64,000 nucleotides of DNA, from NCBI RefSeq assembly GCF_003326675.1, contig NZ_JPWF01000021.1, forward strand, positions 1 through 64,000, in the 5' to 3' direction. The position numbers and the translations under genes are program-made. The stretch comes from Thalassospira profundimaris. Its GTDB lineage: Bacteria; Pseudomonadota; Alphaproteobacteria; Rhodospirillales; Thalassospiraceae. Numbering within the stretch: position 1 is the stretch's first letter; each line of letters starts with the position of its first letter. Below the pieces are notes generated by a model. It had not been told where the DNA came from, did not search any database, and saw only the letters and a program-made list of their open reading frames with translations. This document shows positions 25,517 to 35,303 of the stretch, one piece after another.

Positions 25517-25594
25517 CGAAAGGAATCTCTGTTTGAGGAACAAAATAGTTCATTTTCGAAAATTTTCAAGTTTCGAATTATGACATTATTTCGA
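25517..25594. promoter_or_regulatory. TTTCG repeat array upstream of glpD
   Basis: TTTCG half-sites start at 25554, 25571 and 25589 (spacings 17 and 18 bases), with CGAAA at 25517 and 25558. The same half-site forms the array at 6121-6176. A GlpR/DeoR operator is the likely meaning. Confidence 0.5.
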
Positions 25595-25680
25595 CGCAGA
25601 TATGACAATTCCGCACGAGATTTCATGAAGGACAGGAACACCAGCCCTGAATTAGAAAAGTTCATTTTTGAAACAAATAG

Positions 25681-25708
25681 AAAAACCCCGCCTGATATTC
25701 AGGCGGGG
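25681..25708 (-). terminator. Terminator of the asparagine synthetase gene
   Basis: CCCCGCCTGA pairs with TCAGGCGGGG around a 3-base loop; read on the minus strand it is followed by five T. Confidence 0.88.
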
Positions 25709-25756
25709 CGTTCATAAAGATATCGATATTTAAAAAGCTGATCAGGTCCGGGCCAA

Positions 25757-27697
25757 TCAGGCCAGCCAGCGTTTCTGCCAGTCAGACAGCATGGAAATCG
25801 TCCAAAGCTGATGGCCCCAATTGCGTTTGCCGCTCATATGTTCCTGATGCAGCTTCTGGATTTGGGTGCGGTCCAGACCAAAATCATGATACAGCGCATC
25901 ATTGGCCAGAAGATCCCCCATCCATTCACGCAGCGGCCCGCGAAGCCATTGCGCCAGCGGCACGCCAAAGCCGGTTTTGGGACGGTCAATCATTTCGCGC
26001 GGCACATATTTATAAAGGATCTGGCGCAGGGCATATTTGCCCGTAGATCCATTCATCTTAAGGCGCACCGGCAGCCGCCAGCCGAATTCGATCACCCGAT
26101 GATCGATGAACGGCACGCGGACCTCGAGTGAATTGGCCATCGACGCCCGGTCAACCTTGGTCAGAACATCGTCGACCATATACATCATCGTATCCATGAC
26201 CTGCATGGACGAGACATAATCAAGATTGCGGTTCCGACAGAATTTCTCGCCCGGAACCCGGAATTTCTTGCCACTTGCCCGGCTGCCCAGCAGCTTGTCA
26301 CTGTCAAACAGAGACAACAAAGCATGATAACGATCCAGATCATCCTTGATCGCCAGAAGCGGCGCTGCCTTGTGGATTTTATCACCAATCGCACTGGACG
26401 AACGTTTGCCCGGCACCAAGCCGACAAGCGCATCCCACGTTTCCGGCGACAACATGGTCAAACCACGCGACACCAGCGATCCGCCAAACGGAATGGCCCC
26501 TGCCCCGCGACTGAGCTGCTTTGCCCACAAATAGCGGGTATAGCCACCAAATGTTTCATCACCGCCATCACCTGAAAGGGCAACCGTGACTTCCTTGCGC
26601 GTCAGACCGGAAATCAGATAGGTCGGAATGGCCGAGCTGTCAAAGAACGGCTCGTCATAGGTTTCCGAAAGCTTCGGCACCAGATCAAGCGCATCCTTGG
26701 GCGTGACATAAAGTTCGGTGTGATCGGTTTTCAGATGACGGGCGACTTCACCTGCAAAGGCCGCCTCGTTAAAGGCCTCGTCCTCGAACCCGACCGAATA
26801 TGTTTTGACCGGACGGTCCGAAACCGACTGCATCAGGGCAACGATGGTCGATGAATCAATCCCGCCCGACAAAAACGCGCCAAGCGGCACATCGGCAACC
26901 ATGCGACGCTGAACCGCATCGCGCAAAAGGTCTTCAAGCGCGTCAATCGCACTTTGATCATCGCCGCTCCAGGCATGTTTCTGCCCGTTAAGCACCGCAT
27001 CCTCAACCGACCAATAGGCAGTTTCGGTTGCCTGATCATGCGACGATACTTCAAGAATATGACCGGGCTTAAGCATCTTGGCATGCGAATAGATCGAAAG
27101 CCCCGATGGCACATAACCAAACCGAAGATAGGCTTCCAACCCCGAACGATTGACTTCGCGCGAAATCGCGTTGCCCGCCAGAAGTGCCTTTACCTCGGAC
27201 GCAAAACCGATATTGCCTTCATAGCGCGACCAGTAAAGTGGCTTGATGCCAAGCCGGTCACGCACAAGGGTCAGCTTCTTGGTCTGCTTGTCCCAAAGGG
27301 CAATGGCAAACATGCCAATCAGGCGTTTGACCGTATCGCGCACCCCCCAATGGGCAATGCATTCAAGGATCACTTCGGTATCAGAATGCCCGCGCCAGGC
27401 AACATTGATATTTGCCGCCGCCAGCTTTTCACGCAGTTCCGGCGCGTTATAAATCTCGCCGTTATAGACCATAACATAACGGCCATTGGCCGAATGCATT
27501 GGCTGTTTCCCGGCATCGGACAGATCAATAATCGCCAGACGGCGCTGCCCAAGGGCCAGCGCATTTTCCTGATCAACCCAGACATCGCCGCCATCCGGGC
27601 CACGATGATGCAACGACGCGTTCATCCGCGATACAGCATCGCCCAGACCGCTTGCGTTGCTCTGTTCAGACAGCCATAAACCGGCAATTCCACACAT
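25757..27697 (-). CDS. asnB: Asparagine synthetase (glutamine-hydrolysing), AsnB type
   Basis: A 646-residue two-domain enzyme converting aspartate, glutamine and ATP to asparagine. The class II amidotransferase starts with the catalytic Cys directly after Met (MCGIAGLW), which sets the start at 27697; AGGA lies nine bases before it, and the longer start at 27757 is rejected. HHRGPDGGD and YNGEIYN follow. The synthetase domain has the PP-motif SGGIDSSTIVALM near residue 265 and GDGGDETFGGYTRY near 365. At about 90 residues longer than E. coli AsnB it belongs to the AsnB/AsnO form often found in polysaccharide loci, so glycan amidation is an alternative. Confidence 0.9.
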   Translation of the reverse strand: MCGIAGLWLSEQSNASGLGDAVSRMNASLHHRGPDGGDVWVDQENALALGQRRLAIIDLSDAGKQPMHSANGRYVMVYNGEIYNAPELREKLAAANINVAWRGHSDTEVILECIAHWGVRDTVKRLIGMFAIALWDKQTKKLTLVRDRLGIKPLYWSRYEGNIGFASEVKALLAGNAISREVNRSGLEAYLRFGYVPSGLSIYSHAKMLKPGHILEVSSHDQATETAYWSVEDAVLNGQKHAWSGDDQSAIDALEDLLRDAVQRRMVADVPLGAFLSGGIDSSTIVALMQSVSDRPVKTYSVGFEDEAFNEAAFAGEVARHLKTDHTELYVTPKDALDLVPKLSETYDEPFFDSSAIPTYLISGLTRKEVTVALSGDGGDETFGGYTRYLWAKQLSRGAGAIPFGGSLVSRGLTMLSPETWDALVGLVPGKRSSSAIGDKIHKAAPLLAIKDDLDRYHALLSLFDSDKLLGSRASGKKFRVPGEKFCRNRNLDYVSSMQVMDTMMYMVDDVLTKVDRASMANSLEVRVPFIDHRVIEFGWRLPVRLKMNGSTGKYALRQILYKYVPREMIDRPKTGFGVPLAQWLRGPLREWMGDLLANDALYHDFGLDRTQIQKLHQEHMSGKRNWGHQLWTISMLSDWQKRWLA

Positions 27698-27998
27698 GAA
27701 ATAATCCTGTAAAACCCTGCCGTTACTTAAAACAATAACGGCCCCTTCTACAATCAAAACATTTGAACAATCTCAGGAAATGATCGGCCAAAACAGTTTT
27801 TGCCGTCACCCCCTATTCCACAGGGTGAAAACGGCGAAACAGACTGTGCAATTACAATGCAGAGTTATGATATCGTCTCCGGACCTACAACCAATAATAT
27901 ACTGCCATCCAAACGCACGCGGTCACGTCGACATCGAAATACACCCTTTAAAAGCAAGATGACCCGGCAGAGATAGCAGATCACGGAGGAACGTCTGG
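27698..27998. other. Divergent intergenic region, asnB / chemotaxis receptor
   Basis: No gene is supported. A CCGTTA/TAACGG hairpin with a 10-base loop lies at 27719-27740 in the asnB leader. An imperfect pair GCCGTCACCC / GGGTGAAAACGGC occurs near 27803-27836. Promoters for both divergent genes must lie here but I see no consensus I would mark. Confidence 0.4.
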
Positions 27999-29702
27999 AT
28001 GAACGCATCAAAGAAACAGGTGTCGCTTTCACTTGGCCAGCGACAGATCATCAGCTATGTCGCGATCCTTGCGCTTATGAGTATCCTGACGACGATTTCC
28101 GTCGTCCTTGTGAGCCAGATCAACACATCCTTTACCCAGATCACTGACGTCAACGGGGTCAAGCAACGCTATGCCATCAATCTGGGTGGCAGCGTTCAGG
28201 ACCGCGCCATCGCAGTCCGCGATATGGCACTGGTCGCAAGTCAGGATGATGTTGATGCCACAATCAATGTCATCAACGAACAGGCTGCCATTTACGCAGA
28301 GGCCGCCCAAGGCATGGCCGAAATCCTTTCGGCCCCGGAAACATCATCGGATCAGGAACAACAACTTTTTGCAGAAATTCAGGCAATCGAAGAACGCGCA
28401 GCACCAATCATTGAAAAGGTCATTGGCCTTCGCAAAGCGGGCGAATTTTCTTCGACAATCAACCTGATCAACGCCGAAGCAGCACCGGCCTTTGCCGACT
28501 GGCGCGCCAGTATCGATGCCCTAATCGAACATGAAGAAGCCAAAAGCCAGTTGATTTCTGTATCGGCCAGAACCGTCGCCAGCAACTTTTCCATTGTCAT
28601 GATCGGCATGCTGGTACTGTCGCTTGCGATCAGTATCGTTTTGATCATCTGGAACATTCGCGCCATTGCCCCGCTTCGGGGATTGACCACCGGCATGCTT
28701 GAAATTGCCGAAGGCAAGCTTGACACGGCCATTCCGGAAATCGCCCGGCGCGATGAAGTCGGCGATATCGTAACAGCCGTCAAAGTATTCCAGAAAAACG
28801 CGATCGAGCGTCGCGAAATGCGCGCCAAGGAGGCCGAGCTTCAACGCGCCCAGGCGCAACGTTCCGAACTTATGGAAAAGCTGACCAAGAATTTTGAAAA
28901 CACGACCGGCGATTTGCTTTCTGATGTGGGGCGGGCGCTTGAAAAACTGCGCAACTCCGCCTCCACGCTTGGCCGCACGGCGGAAACAAGCAAGGCGCGT
29001 GCAAGTGATGCGGCATCTGTCGTATCGGACGTCGCCCATAATGCAGAATCTGTTGCGTCTGCTGCCGAAGAACTGACCGCATCGGTATACGAGGTCAGCC
29101 AACGCATCGCCCAGTCACGCGAAACCATGTCACGTGCCCAAAACGAAGCCAACAGCACCAATGATAAAATGTCGGTACTGGAAACATCGGCTGACAAGAT
29201 TGGCGAAGTCGTCAAACTGATTACCGATATTGCCGGACAGACCAACTTGCTTGCCCTGAACGCAACCATCGAAGCCGCACGTGCCGGTGATGCGGGCAAA
29301 GGTTTTGCCGTGGTCGCAAACGAAGTCAAAAACCTTGCCTCACAGACCGCGCGTGCAACCGATGAAATTTCGGAACAGATCGCCACGGTTCAATCCGAAA
29401 CCCGCGAGGCCGTTGCCGCAATCCGCGAAATTGTTGAAACCATTGGCGAGATTAATGACGATACGGCGGACATTGCCGCGTCAATCAACCAGCAAAGCAA
29501 CACGACAACCGAGATTTCATCGAAAATTTCAAACGTTGCGCAAAATACCCGCGATGTTGCCAGCAACATTCAGCAGGCAATGGACGCCGCCGATGAAACC
29601 GACGCTGCGTCTGGTGATGTCAGGGCCGCAACCGCAAGCATGGAAGAACGCGCGCAAAAGCTTGATCACTCCGTGAAGCAATTCTTGCGCGATATTGCCT
29701 GA
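27999..29702 (+). CDS. Methyl-accepting chemotaxis protein
   Basis: A 567-residue inner-membrane chemoreceptor. TM1 lies at about residues 17-38, a helical periplasmic ligand domain (four-helix-bundle type) at about 39-190, TM2 at about 193-217, HAMP at about 218-272, and the cytoplasmic signalling hairpin to the end. The CheA/CheW-contacting tip is [31 protein letters not shown] near 410-440. No C-terminal CheR-binding pentapeptide is seen. The ligand is unknown. GGAGGAACG precedes the ATG. It is monocistronic, with a hairpin between it and the convergent regulator gene. Confidence 0.95.
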   Translation: MNASKKQVSLSLGQRQIISYVAILALMSILTTISVVLVSQINTSFTQITDVNGVKQRYAINLGGSVQDRAIAVRDMALVASQDDVDATINVINEQAAIYAEAAQGMAEILSAPETSSDQEQQLFAEIQAIEERAAPIIEKVIGLRKAGEFSSTINLINAEAAPAFADWRASIDALIEHEEAKSQLISVSARTVASNFSIVMIGMLVLSLAISIVLIIWNIRAIAPLRGLTTGMLEIAEGKLDTAIPEIARRDEVGDIVTAVKVFQKNAIERREMRAKEAELQRAQAQRSELMEKLTKNFENTTGDLLSDVGRALEKLRNSASTLGRTAETSKARASDAASVVSDVAHNAESVASAAEELTASVYEVSQRIAQSRETMSRAQNEANSTNDKMSVLETSADKIGEVVKLITDIAGQTNLLALNATIEAARAGDAGKGFAVVANEVKNLASQTARATDEISEQIATVQSETREAVAAIREIVETIGEINDDTADIAASINQQSNTTTEISSKISNVAQNTRDVASNIQQAMDAADETDAASGDVRAATASMEERAQKLDHSVKQFLRDIA

Positions 29703-29721
29703 ACGTCATGACACTGGAAAT

Positions 29722-29764
29722 GAACGGTCAGGACATAAGGCACCATGCCCTAGCCTGACCGTTC
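29722..29764. terminator. Hairpin between the convergent receptor and AcoR-like genes
   Basis: GAACGGTCAGG (29722-29732) pairs perfectly with CCTGACCGTTC (29754-29764); an inner GGCA/TGCC stem fills the loop. The right arm overlaps the stop of the minus-strand gene. No strong T-run, so a terminator role is only probable. Confidence 0.5.
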
Positions 29765-31660
29765 TATTCCCAGTCTTGCCATCCGGCGATACAGGGTATT
29801 TCGTCCGATACCCAATGCCTTGGCGGTGTTGCTGATATGCCAATGATGGTCATCAAGAAGTTGGCGCAATGCCCCTTCTTCGGCACGCTCCAACGTATCA
29901 CGGGCATTGGTCGTGGTTGCCTTTGCCTCAACCCGGAAATCATCGGGCAAATGGTCACGTTCGATCACGCCGTTTTCGGCAAAGACGCTGGCATATTGCA
30001 AGACATTGATCAGTTCGCGCACATTGCCCGGCCATTGATGACGGGCAAGAAGATCGATCACATCATCACTGCATTCGACATAGTCATTTGACAATGCCGC
30101 CAATAGACGCCCGATCACATCAACAAGGTCGCTGCGTTCACGCAACGGCGGCACGGCGAGGCGTGCGCCCTTGATCCGATAGAGCAAATCTTCGCGGAAT
30201 TTCCCGTCTGCCACCGCTTGGTTCAAATCGACATTGCTGGCACAGATCAGTCGGAAATCAACCGGCACTGACTTGGTACTGCCAAGTGGTTCGACCTTGC
30301 GGCTTTCAAGAACGCGCAACAGCCGCCCCTGCGCGGCAAGCGGCATATCGCCGATTTCATCAAGGAACAAGGTCCCGCCATTGGCTTCGCGAATGCGCCC
30401 GCCAAACCCATCGCGCGCCGATCCGGTAAAGGCACCGCCAGCATGTCCAAACAGTTCGTTTTCAATCAACCCTTCGGGCAGGGCCGCACAGTTGATCGCG
30501 ACAAAGTTCTTGGATTTTCCGTGGGTGGCATCATGGATATGGCGCGCCAGATATTCCTTGCCGCTGCCGGTTTCGCCCGACATCAGAATATTGATATCGC
30601 GCGCATGAAGGCGCACACCGATATCGTAAATCCGGCGCAATGCCGGATCGCGATCCGAAATCTGTGCAACTGGCCTTGCAACCTTTGGCGCCCGTGTTGC
30701 AATCGGTGTCGACAGTCCGACATAACGACGGCGCATCCGTTCAGGCATGGTGACAGAACCAAACAGCACCCCGCCGCCCGCGATATTAAGCGCCATAGCC
30801 GATGGCTTATCACCTGTTTGAACTGTTTGTTCGGCGAATTTGGACAGAAGGACATCCACATCCATCTCGAACATATTACCGATATCGGTCGAATTGTTGG
30901 CCGCGGCCAGAATGCGGCGGGCGGTTGACGTTGCGCCACTGATTGACCCGTCGGGCGCAATCGAAATCATCGCATCGCGGGTCGATCCGACATGGCGCGC
31001 CTCGGGATGAAGGTGCAGAATGACATCGCCTGCCCGCTCATCAAAGAACAGGATACGTTCAAGCGCATCGGCATAGTCGGCGACCATGCCGCGCACGCGC
31101 AGGCAATCAGTGCGTTTGATATCATCACGAACGGCCGACACATCAAGCACCGAACATACCTTGCCGTCCGGGTCAAAAACCGGGGCCGCGGTACAGGTCA
31201 GGACCGAATGCTGTGCCAGGAAATGTTCGTCCTTGTGGATGGTAATTGGGCGACCTTCGACGATACAGGTGCCGATACCGTTCGTACCTTCGCGTTCCTC
31301 ACTCCAGACTGCGCCGGGCAAAAGTCCGTTGGTGCGAAATGACGGCAACAGGGAATGGGCAGCGACACTGTCAAGGATCACGCCACTGTTATCAGTCAGA
31401 AACACCGCATAGCCCGATGCATCGATTTTGCGATACAGGGTTCGGACAAGGTCATGGGCATGGTGATAAAGCCGCCCGTTGCGATCACGCAATTGCCGGG
31501 TCTGGCTTTCGGGCATGACTTCGGGACGGCGCAAGGTGTCATGGGCCAGACCAAAGCGTTCTTCACAACGCTGCCAGCTTTCAAGCACCGCACGATTTTG
31601 CGCACCACCGCTAAGTTGCAGTGCTGCTTCTATCCGTCCGCCGGGAAGGTTTCCTGACAT
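29750..31660 (-). CDS. Sigma-54-dependent transcriptional activator (AcoR-like)
   Basis: A 636-residue enhancer-binding protein. The N-terminal 310 residues hold a GAF-type sensing region (NGIGTCIVEGRPITIHKDEHF) and a PAS-like part. The AAA+ domain follows from about 325: Walker A GETGSGKE, the sigma-54 contact loop GGAFTGS, Walker B GGTLFLDEIGD, and the Arg-finger region FREDLLYRIKG. A Fis-type helix-turn-helix ends it (ISNTAKALGIGRNTLYRRMARLG). It contacts sigma-54 RNA polymerase from upstream sites. It is divergent from an aldehyde dehydrogenase whose promoter is of the sigma-54 type, so that gene is its evident target; the inducer is perhaps an alcohol, aldehyde or acetoin. Confidence 0.94.
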   Translation of the reverse strand: MSGNLPGGRIEAALQLSGGAQNRAVLESWQRCEERFGLAHDTLRRPEVMPESQTRQLRDRNGRLYHHAHDLVRTLYRKIDASGYAVFLTDNSGVILDSVAAHSLLPSFRTNGLLPGAVWSEEREGTNGIGTCIVEGRPITIHKDEHFLAQHSVLTCTAAPVFDPDGKVCSVLDVSAVRDDIKRTDCLRVRGMVADYADALERILFFDERAGDVILHLHPEARHVGSTRDAMISIAPDGSISGATSTARRILAAANNSTDIGNMFEMDVDVLLSKFAEQTVQTGDKPSAMALNIAGGGVLFGSVTMPERMRRRYVGLSTPIATRAPKVARPVAQISDRDPALRRIYDIGVRLHARDINILMSGETGSGKEYLARHIHDATHGKSKNFVAINCAALPEGLIENELFGHAGGAFTGSARDGFGGRIREANGGTLFLDEIGDMPLAAQGRLLRVLESRKVEPLGSTKSVPVDFRLICASNVDLNQAVADGKFREDLLYRIKGARLAVPPLRERSDLVDVIGRLLAALSNDYVECSDDVIDLLARHQWPGNVRELINVLQYASVFAENGVIERDHLPDDFRVEAKATTTNARDTLERAEEGALRQLLDDHHWHISNTAKALGIGRNTLYRRMARLGIERSG

Positions 31661-31806
31661 AGACGCTATCTCCCTTGTGTCGGTGTTTTGACCCGGAAAT
31701 TTCCGGCGCGCGGCTTTTGCCGCATCCGATCACAGGGGCAATCGTAACATATCAAAGGGGCCCAGCACCAAACAGTTTCACAGCAAAAATGCCGCGCAAT
31801 CCAAAC

Positions 31807-31852
31807 TGTTCCATTTATGGAACAAAATGCGCCACATGTGTCGCACTGTTCC
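31807..31852. promoter_or_regulatory. Palindromic upstream activating sites for the AcoR-like regulator
   Basis: TGTTCCATTTATGGAACA (31807-31824) is an 18-bp palindrome with a TGTTCC half-site repeated at 31847-31852. Between them GCGCCACATGTGTCGC (31829-31844) is a near-palindrome. They lie 90-140 bases before the -24 element of the dehydrogenase promoter, the right distance for enhancer-type sites. Confidence 0.7.
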
Positions 31853-31943
31853 GGGCTTCCCGCGCGCCACACCAGAAACAGCCTTACTTCCAGCCTGTTG
31901 GTTTCCCCCGATTTTCTTGCCGCGAACCCGGTCTTTGGCAAAG

Positions 31944-31958
31944 TGGCACGACCTTTGC
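31944..31958 (+). promoter_or_regulatory. Sigma-54 promoter of the aldehyde dehydrogenase gene
   Basis: TGGCACGACCTTTGC has the -24 GG (31945-31946) and -12 GC (31957-31958) at the exact 12-base spacing of sigma-54 promoters. It lies about 65 bases before the ATG and downstream of the palindromic sites, and the divergent gene encodes a sigma-54 activator. Confidence 0.88.
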
Positions 31959-32024
31959 GGATAAGGCGGCGTCACAATCAAAAAGCGGGCGAAAAAATCG
32001 CCTGTCGATCTCGGAGGAACCAAA

Positions 32025-33545
32025 ATGATCTACAAGAATCCAAATGACGCCGGCAGCCCGGTCAGCTTCAAGGGCCGTTATGAGAACTTCATTGGCGGCG
32101 AATGGGTCGCCCCTGCCAAAGGCCAGTATTTCGAAAATATCTCGCCGGTGAATGGCAAACCGTTCTGCGAGGTCGCCCGTTCTTCAAGCGACGATATCGA
32201 AAAGGCTCTTGATGCCGCCCACGCCGCTTTCCCGGCATGGGGCAAAACATCGGTGACCGAACGCGCCAACATGCTCAACAAGATTGCCGACCGTATGGAA
32301 GCCAATCTTGAAATGCTTGCAGTCGCCGAAACCTGGGACAATGGCAAGGCCGTGCGTGAAACGCTGGCCGCTGACATCCCGCTTGCAATTGACCATTTCC
32401 GTTATTTCGCCGGTGCCATCCGCGCACAGGAAGGATCGCTTGGCGAGATTGACGACAACACGGTCGCCTATCACTTCCACGAACCGCTTGGTGTGGTTGG
32501 CCAGATTATTCCATGGAACTTCCCGATCCTGATGGCGGTCTGGAAACTGGCCCCGGCATTGGCAGCGGGCAACTGCGTTGTCCTGAAACCGGCTGAACAG
32601 ACCCCGGCATCAATCTGCGTTCTTTTGGAACTGATTTCCGATCTGATCCCGGCGGGCGTGGTGAACGTCGTTCAGGGCTTTGGCGTTGAAGCGGGCAAAC
32701 CGCTTGCGCAAAGCAACCGCATTGCCAAGGTTGCCTTTACCGGTGAAACCACCACGGGCCGCCTGATCATGCAATATGCATCGGAAAACATCATTCCGGT
32801 GACCTTGGAGCTGGGTGGAAAATCGCCAAACATCTTCTTTGAAGACGTCATGGCCGCCGATGATGATTTCCGTCAGAAAGCCGCCGAAGGCATGGCAATG
32901 TTTGCCCTTAACCAGGGTGAAGTTTGCACCTGCCCGTCGCGCGCCATCATTCAGGAAAGCATCTATGACAAGTTCATGGATAACGTGCTTTCACGTGTTG
33001 CCAATATCAAACAGGGCAACCCGCTTGATACCACCACCATGATCGGCGCACAGGCCTCTTCAGAGCAGATGGAAAAGATCATGTCCTACCTTGATATCGG
33101 CAAGCAGGAAGGCGCGCAGGTTCTTTGTGGTGGCGACAAGGCCGATCTTGGCGGTGATCTTGCCGGTGGTTTCTATATCCAGCCAACCATCTTCAAGGGC
33201 CATAACCGGATGCGGATTTTCCAGGAGGAAATCTTTGGCCCGGTGGTATCTGCCACCACGTTCAAGGACGAAGCCGAAGCCCTTCACATCGCCAATGATA
33301 CACTTTACGGCCTTGGGGCCGGTGTCTGGACACGCGATGCAAACCGCTCCTACCGCTTTGGCCGGGAAATCAAGGCCGGTCGTGTCTGGACCAACTGCTA
33401 TCACCTCTATCCGGCCCATGCGGCCTTTGGCGGGTACAAGCAGTCCGGCATCGGCCGTGAAAACCACAAGATGATGCTGAACCATTATCAGCAGACCAAG
33501 AACCTTCTGGTTTCGTATGATCCGAAACCGATGGGCTTCTTCTGA
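32025..33545 (+). CDS. Aldehyde dehydrogenase (AldB/AcoD/ExaC-like)
   Basis: A 506-residue NAD-dependent aldehyde dehydrogenase oxidising acetaldehyde-type substrates to acids. The cofactor-binding [14 protein letters not shown] is near residue 155, the general-base Glu is in [10 protein letters not shown] near 265, and the catalytic Cys lies in [11 protein letters not shown] near 305, where a second Cys two residues on is typical of the AldB/AcoD group. GGAGGAACCAAA precedes the ATG. A sigma-54 promoter and upstream palindromes control it through the divergent AcoR-like activator. A DUF779 gene follows, a common partner of this dehydrogenase class. An iron-dependent alcohol dehydrogenase is also encoded at the right edge. 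Confidence 0.94.
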   Translation: MIYKNPNDAGSPVSFKGRYENFIGGEWVAPAKGQYFENISPVNGKPFCEVARSSSDDIEKALDAAHAAFPAWGKTSVTERANMLNKIADRMEANLEMLAVAETWDNGKAVRETLAADIPLAIDHFRYFAGAIRAQEGSLGEIDDNTVAYHFHEPLGVVGQIIPWNFPILMAVWKLAPALAAGNCVVLKPAEQTPASICVLLELISDLIPAGVVNVVQGFGVEAGKPLAQSNRIAKVAFTGETTTGRLIMQYASENIIPVTLELGGKSPNIFFEDVMAADDDFRQKAAEGMAMFALNQGEVCTCPSRAIIQESIYDKFMDNVLSRVANIKQGNPLDTTTMIGAQASSEQMEKIMSYLDIGKQEGAQVLCGGDKADLGGDLAGGFYIQPTIFKGHNRMRIFQEEIFGPVVSATTFKDEAEALHIANDTLYGLGAGVWTRDANRSYRFGREIKAGRVWTNCYHLYPAHAAFGGYKQSGIGRENHKMMLNHYQQTKNLLVSYDPKPMGFF

Positions 33546-33622
33546 TCGCGATGTGATCACGACCGGGTGCATGACCTCCCACATGTGCCCGGTCATCTTA
33601 TCGCGCAAGGAAGGAGGTCATC

Positions 33623-34036
33623 ATGACCGGATCGGAAACCATTCCGGACAGGGTTACCGCAACCGATGCGGCAATCGAACTGATCAGGAAACTGAAATCC
33701 ATTCATGGCCCGGTGATGTTTCATCAGTCGGGCGGTTGTTGTGACGGCAGTGCGCCGATGTGTTTCCCGGACGGGGAATTCAAAACCGGTGATCAGGATG
33801 TGTTGCTGGGCGAGATTGAAGGCAGTCCGTTTTTCATCGGGCGGGCACAATTCGAATATTGGCAACATACCCAACTGATCATTGATGTCGTCAACGGGCG
33901 TGGCGGGATGTTCTCGCTCGAGGGGCCCGAAGGCAAAAGGTTCCTGACACGGTCGCGTATCTTTAGCGACGATGAATGGGCCATCCTGAAAAAAGCCGAG
34001 GAGGAAAAGCCGATCATCCCCGCGTCCCGGATTTGA
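33623..34036 (+). CDS. DUF779 domain protein
   Basis: A 137-residue cytosolic protein of the DUF779 family, which is regularly found next to AldB/AcoD-type aldehyde dehydrogenases. The family core is visible: MFHQSGGCCDGSAPMCFPDGEF near residues 32-53 (two adjacent Cys plus a third), VLLGEIEG, and FEYWQHTQLIIDVVNGRGGMFSLE. The Cys cluster suggests metal or thiol chemistry, but no activity is established. AGGAGG precedes the start. It follows the dehydrogenase after 77 bases that contain a 33561-33594 hairpin (GACCGGG/CCCGGTC), perhaps an mRNA-stabilising structure. Confidence 0.9.
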   Translation: MTGSETIPDRVTATDAAIELIRKLKSIHGPVMFHQSGGCCDGSAPMCFPDGEFKTGDQDVLLGEIEGSPFFIGRAQFEYWQHTQLIIDVVNGRGGMFSLEGPEGKRFLTRSRIFSDDEWAILKKAEEEKPIIPASRI

Positions 34037-34146
34037 CGTTTACCCGTGGCGTTTCGTTCCCGGCATCATCCCCCATGATGTCATCTCCCCGAAACGCCAG
34101 AAGATGCTGTCGGTTATGCAAACCTTTCCGTGGCTTCTTCTTCCTT

Positions 34147-34185
34147 GCCCGCTGCCTCCCCCATTCCAGGCGGCGGGCTTTTTTT
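34147..34185 (+). terminator. Terminator after the dehydrogenase/DUF779 unit
   Basis: An 11-bp stem GCCCGCTGCCT / AGGCGGCGGGC (34147-34157 with 34168-34178, one T-G pair) is followed by seven T. Its tail overlaps the stop of the convergent exporter gene. Confidence 0.88.
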
Positions 34186-35194
34186 ATGCCTGACCCAGAA
34201 TAACCAGAACCAGACCGCTTAACATACAAAGCACAATCAGCGACATCAGGGCAGCAACAACAACCCGGCCCCCGACATGCATGACATTGCGGATATCCAC
34301 ACTTAACCCCAATGCCGCCATCGCAAGAATGGTCAGGAACGAAGACACGGTTTTCATTCCGCCCAGGGCAAATTCCGGCAACAATCCGAACGACTGGGCC
34401 GCCATCATGACGATAAAACCGATGATGAACCACGGCACCACCTGCGCAATTGGCAGCTTGGTTTCACGCGCCCGCCCGCCAATCAGGGCAAGGGCAAAGA
34501 TCACCGGCCCCAGCATCAACACCCGGATCAGCTTGACCAGTGTGCCGACCTGAACGGCAAGCGCGCCTGCCGGTGCGGTTGCGGCCAAAACCTGCGGGAC
34601 GGCATAAACCGTCAGGCCTGAAAAAATACCATATTGGGTGGCGGATAATCCAAGCCCTGCATGCAGCATCGGCAGGATGAAAACAAACAGCACCCCCAGC
34701 ACCGCGGTAAAGGAAATCGATGCCGCCACGTCATCAGACCGCGCGTCAATCACCGGTGCGGTCGCAGCAATGGCCGAGTTACCACAAATCGAATTGCCAC
34801 ATGCCACCAGCATCGAAAGATGTTCGGTCAAGCCAAGGGCACGCCCGATATGATAGCTGACAAAAAGACTGACGCAGACAACGGCAATGATCGCGGCAAT
34901 CAACCCGCCACCAGCCGATCCGATGGCCTGCGCACTGATCGATCCGCCCAGCAGCACGATGGCAATTTCGAGCACCGTCTTGCCGCAAAACCGCACACCG
35001 GCAAAAAACCGCGGTGCCAGACCGAACACAGACCGCACCACCACGCCGATCAGAATGGCAAAGACCAGACTTTCAACCCAGCCACGCCCAAGCAGAACAC
35101 GTTCGGCATGTTCGACAAGCTTGGCGGCAAGCGCGACCGCAAGGGTCACGGCAAGTCCGGGCAGGATCGGTTTGATGCGGGTTTTAAAAAACAT
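34184..35194 (-). CDS. YeiH-family putative sulfate/anion exporter (UPF0324)
   Basis: A 336-residue inner-membrane protein with about ten helices and the family blocks LFVSYHIGRALGL, LVACGNSICGNSAIAATAPVI near residue 140 and SGLTVYAVPQVLAA near 195. YeiH proteins are grouped as putative sulfate or sulfonate exporters. AGGAAAA precedes the ATG. It is divergent from a LysR regulator, the same layout as yeiH/yeiE in enterobacteria, so control by that neighbour is likely. The transported ion is inferred from the family only. Confidence 0.9.
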   Translation of the reverse strand: MFFKTRIKPILPGLAVTLAVALAAKLVEHAERVLLGRGWVESLVFAILIGVVVRSVFGLAPRFFAGVRFCGKTVLEIAIVLLGGSISAQAIGSAGGGLIAAIIAVVCVSLFVSYHIGRALGLTEHLSMLVACGNSICGNSAIAATAPVIDARSDDVAASISFTAVLGVLFVFILPMLHAGLGLSATQYGIFSGLTVYAVPQVLAATAPAGALAVQVGTLVKLIRVLMLGPVIFALALIGGRARETKLPIAQVVPWFIIGFIVMMAAQSFGLLPEFALGGMKTVSSFLTILAMAALGLSVDIRNVMHVGGRVVVAALMSLIVLCMLSGLVLVILGQA

Positions 35195-35303
35195 GATTTT
35201 CCTGTGTTTTGATCACGTTCGGAAAATCTCACACCCAACCATTTACTTCCATCGAATAAAAATTCATATTTCATTCGATCAAATCGAATGATTGGACTTT
35301 GCC

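Noticed and set aside
33561..33594. Hairpin between the aldehyde dehydrogenase and DUF779 genes as a terminator
   Set aside because: The stem is good but no T-run follows and the two genes are a usual pair, so an mRNA-stability structure is more likely.
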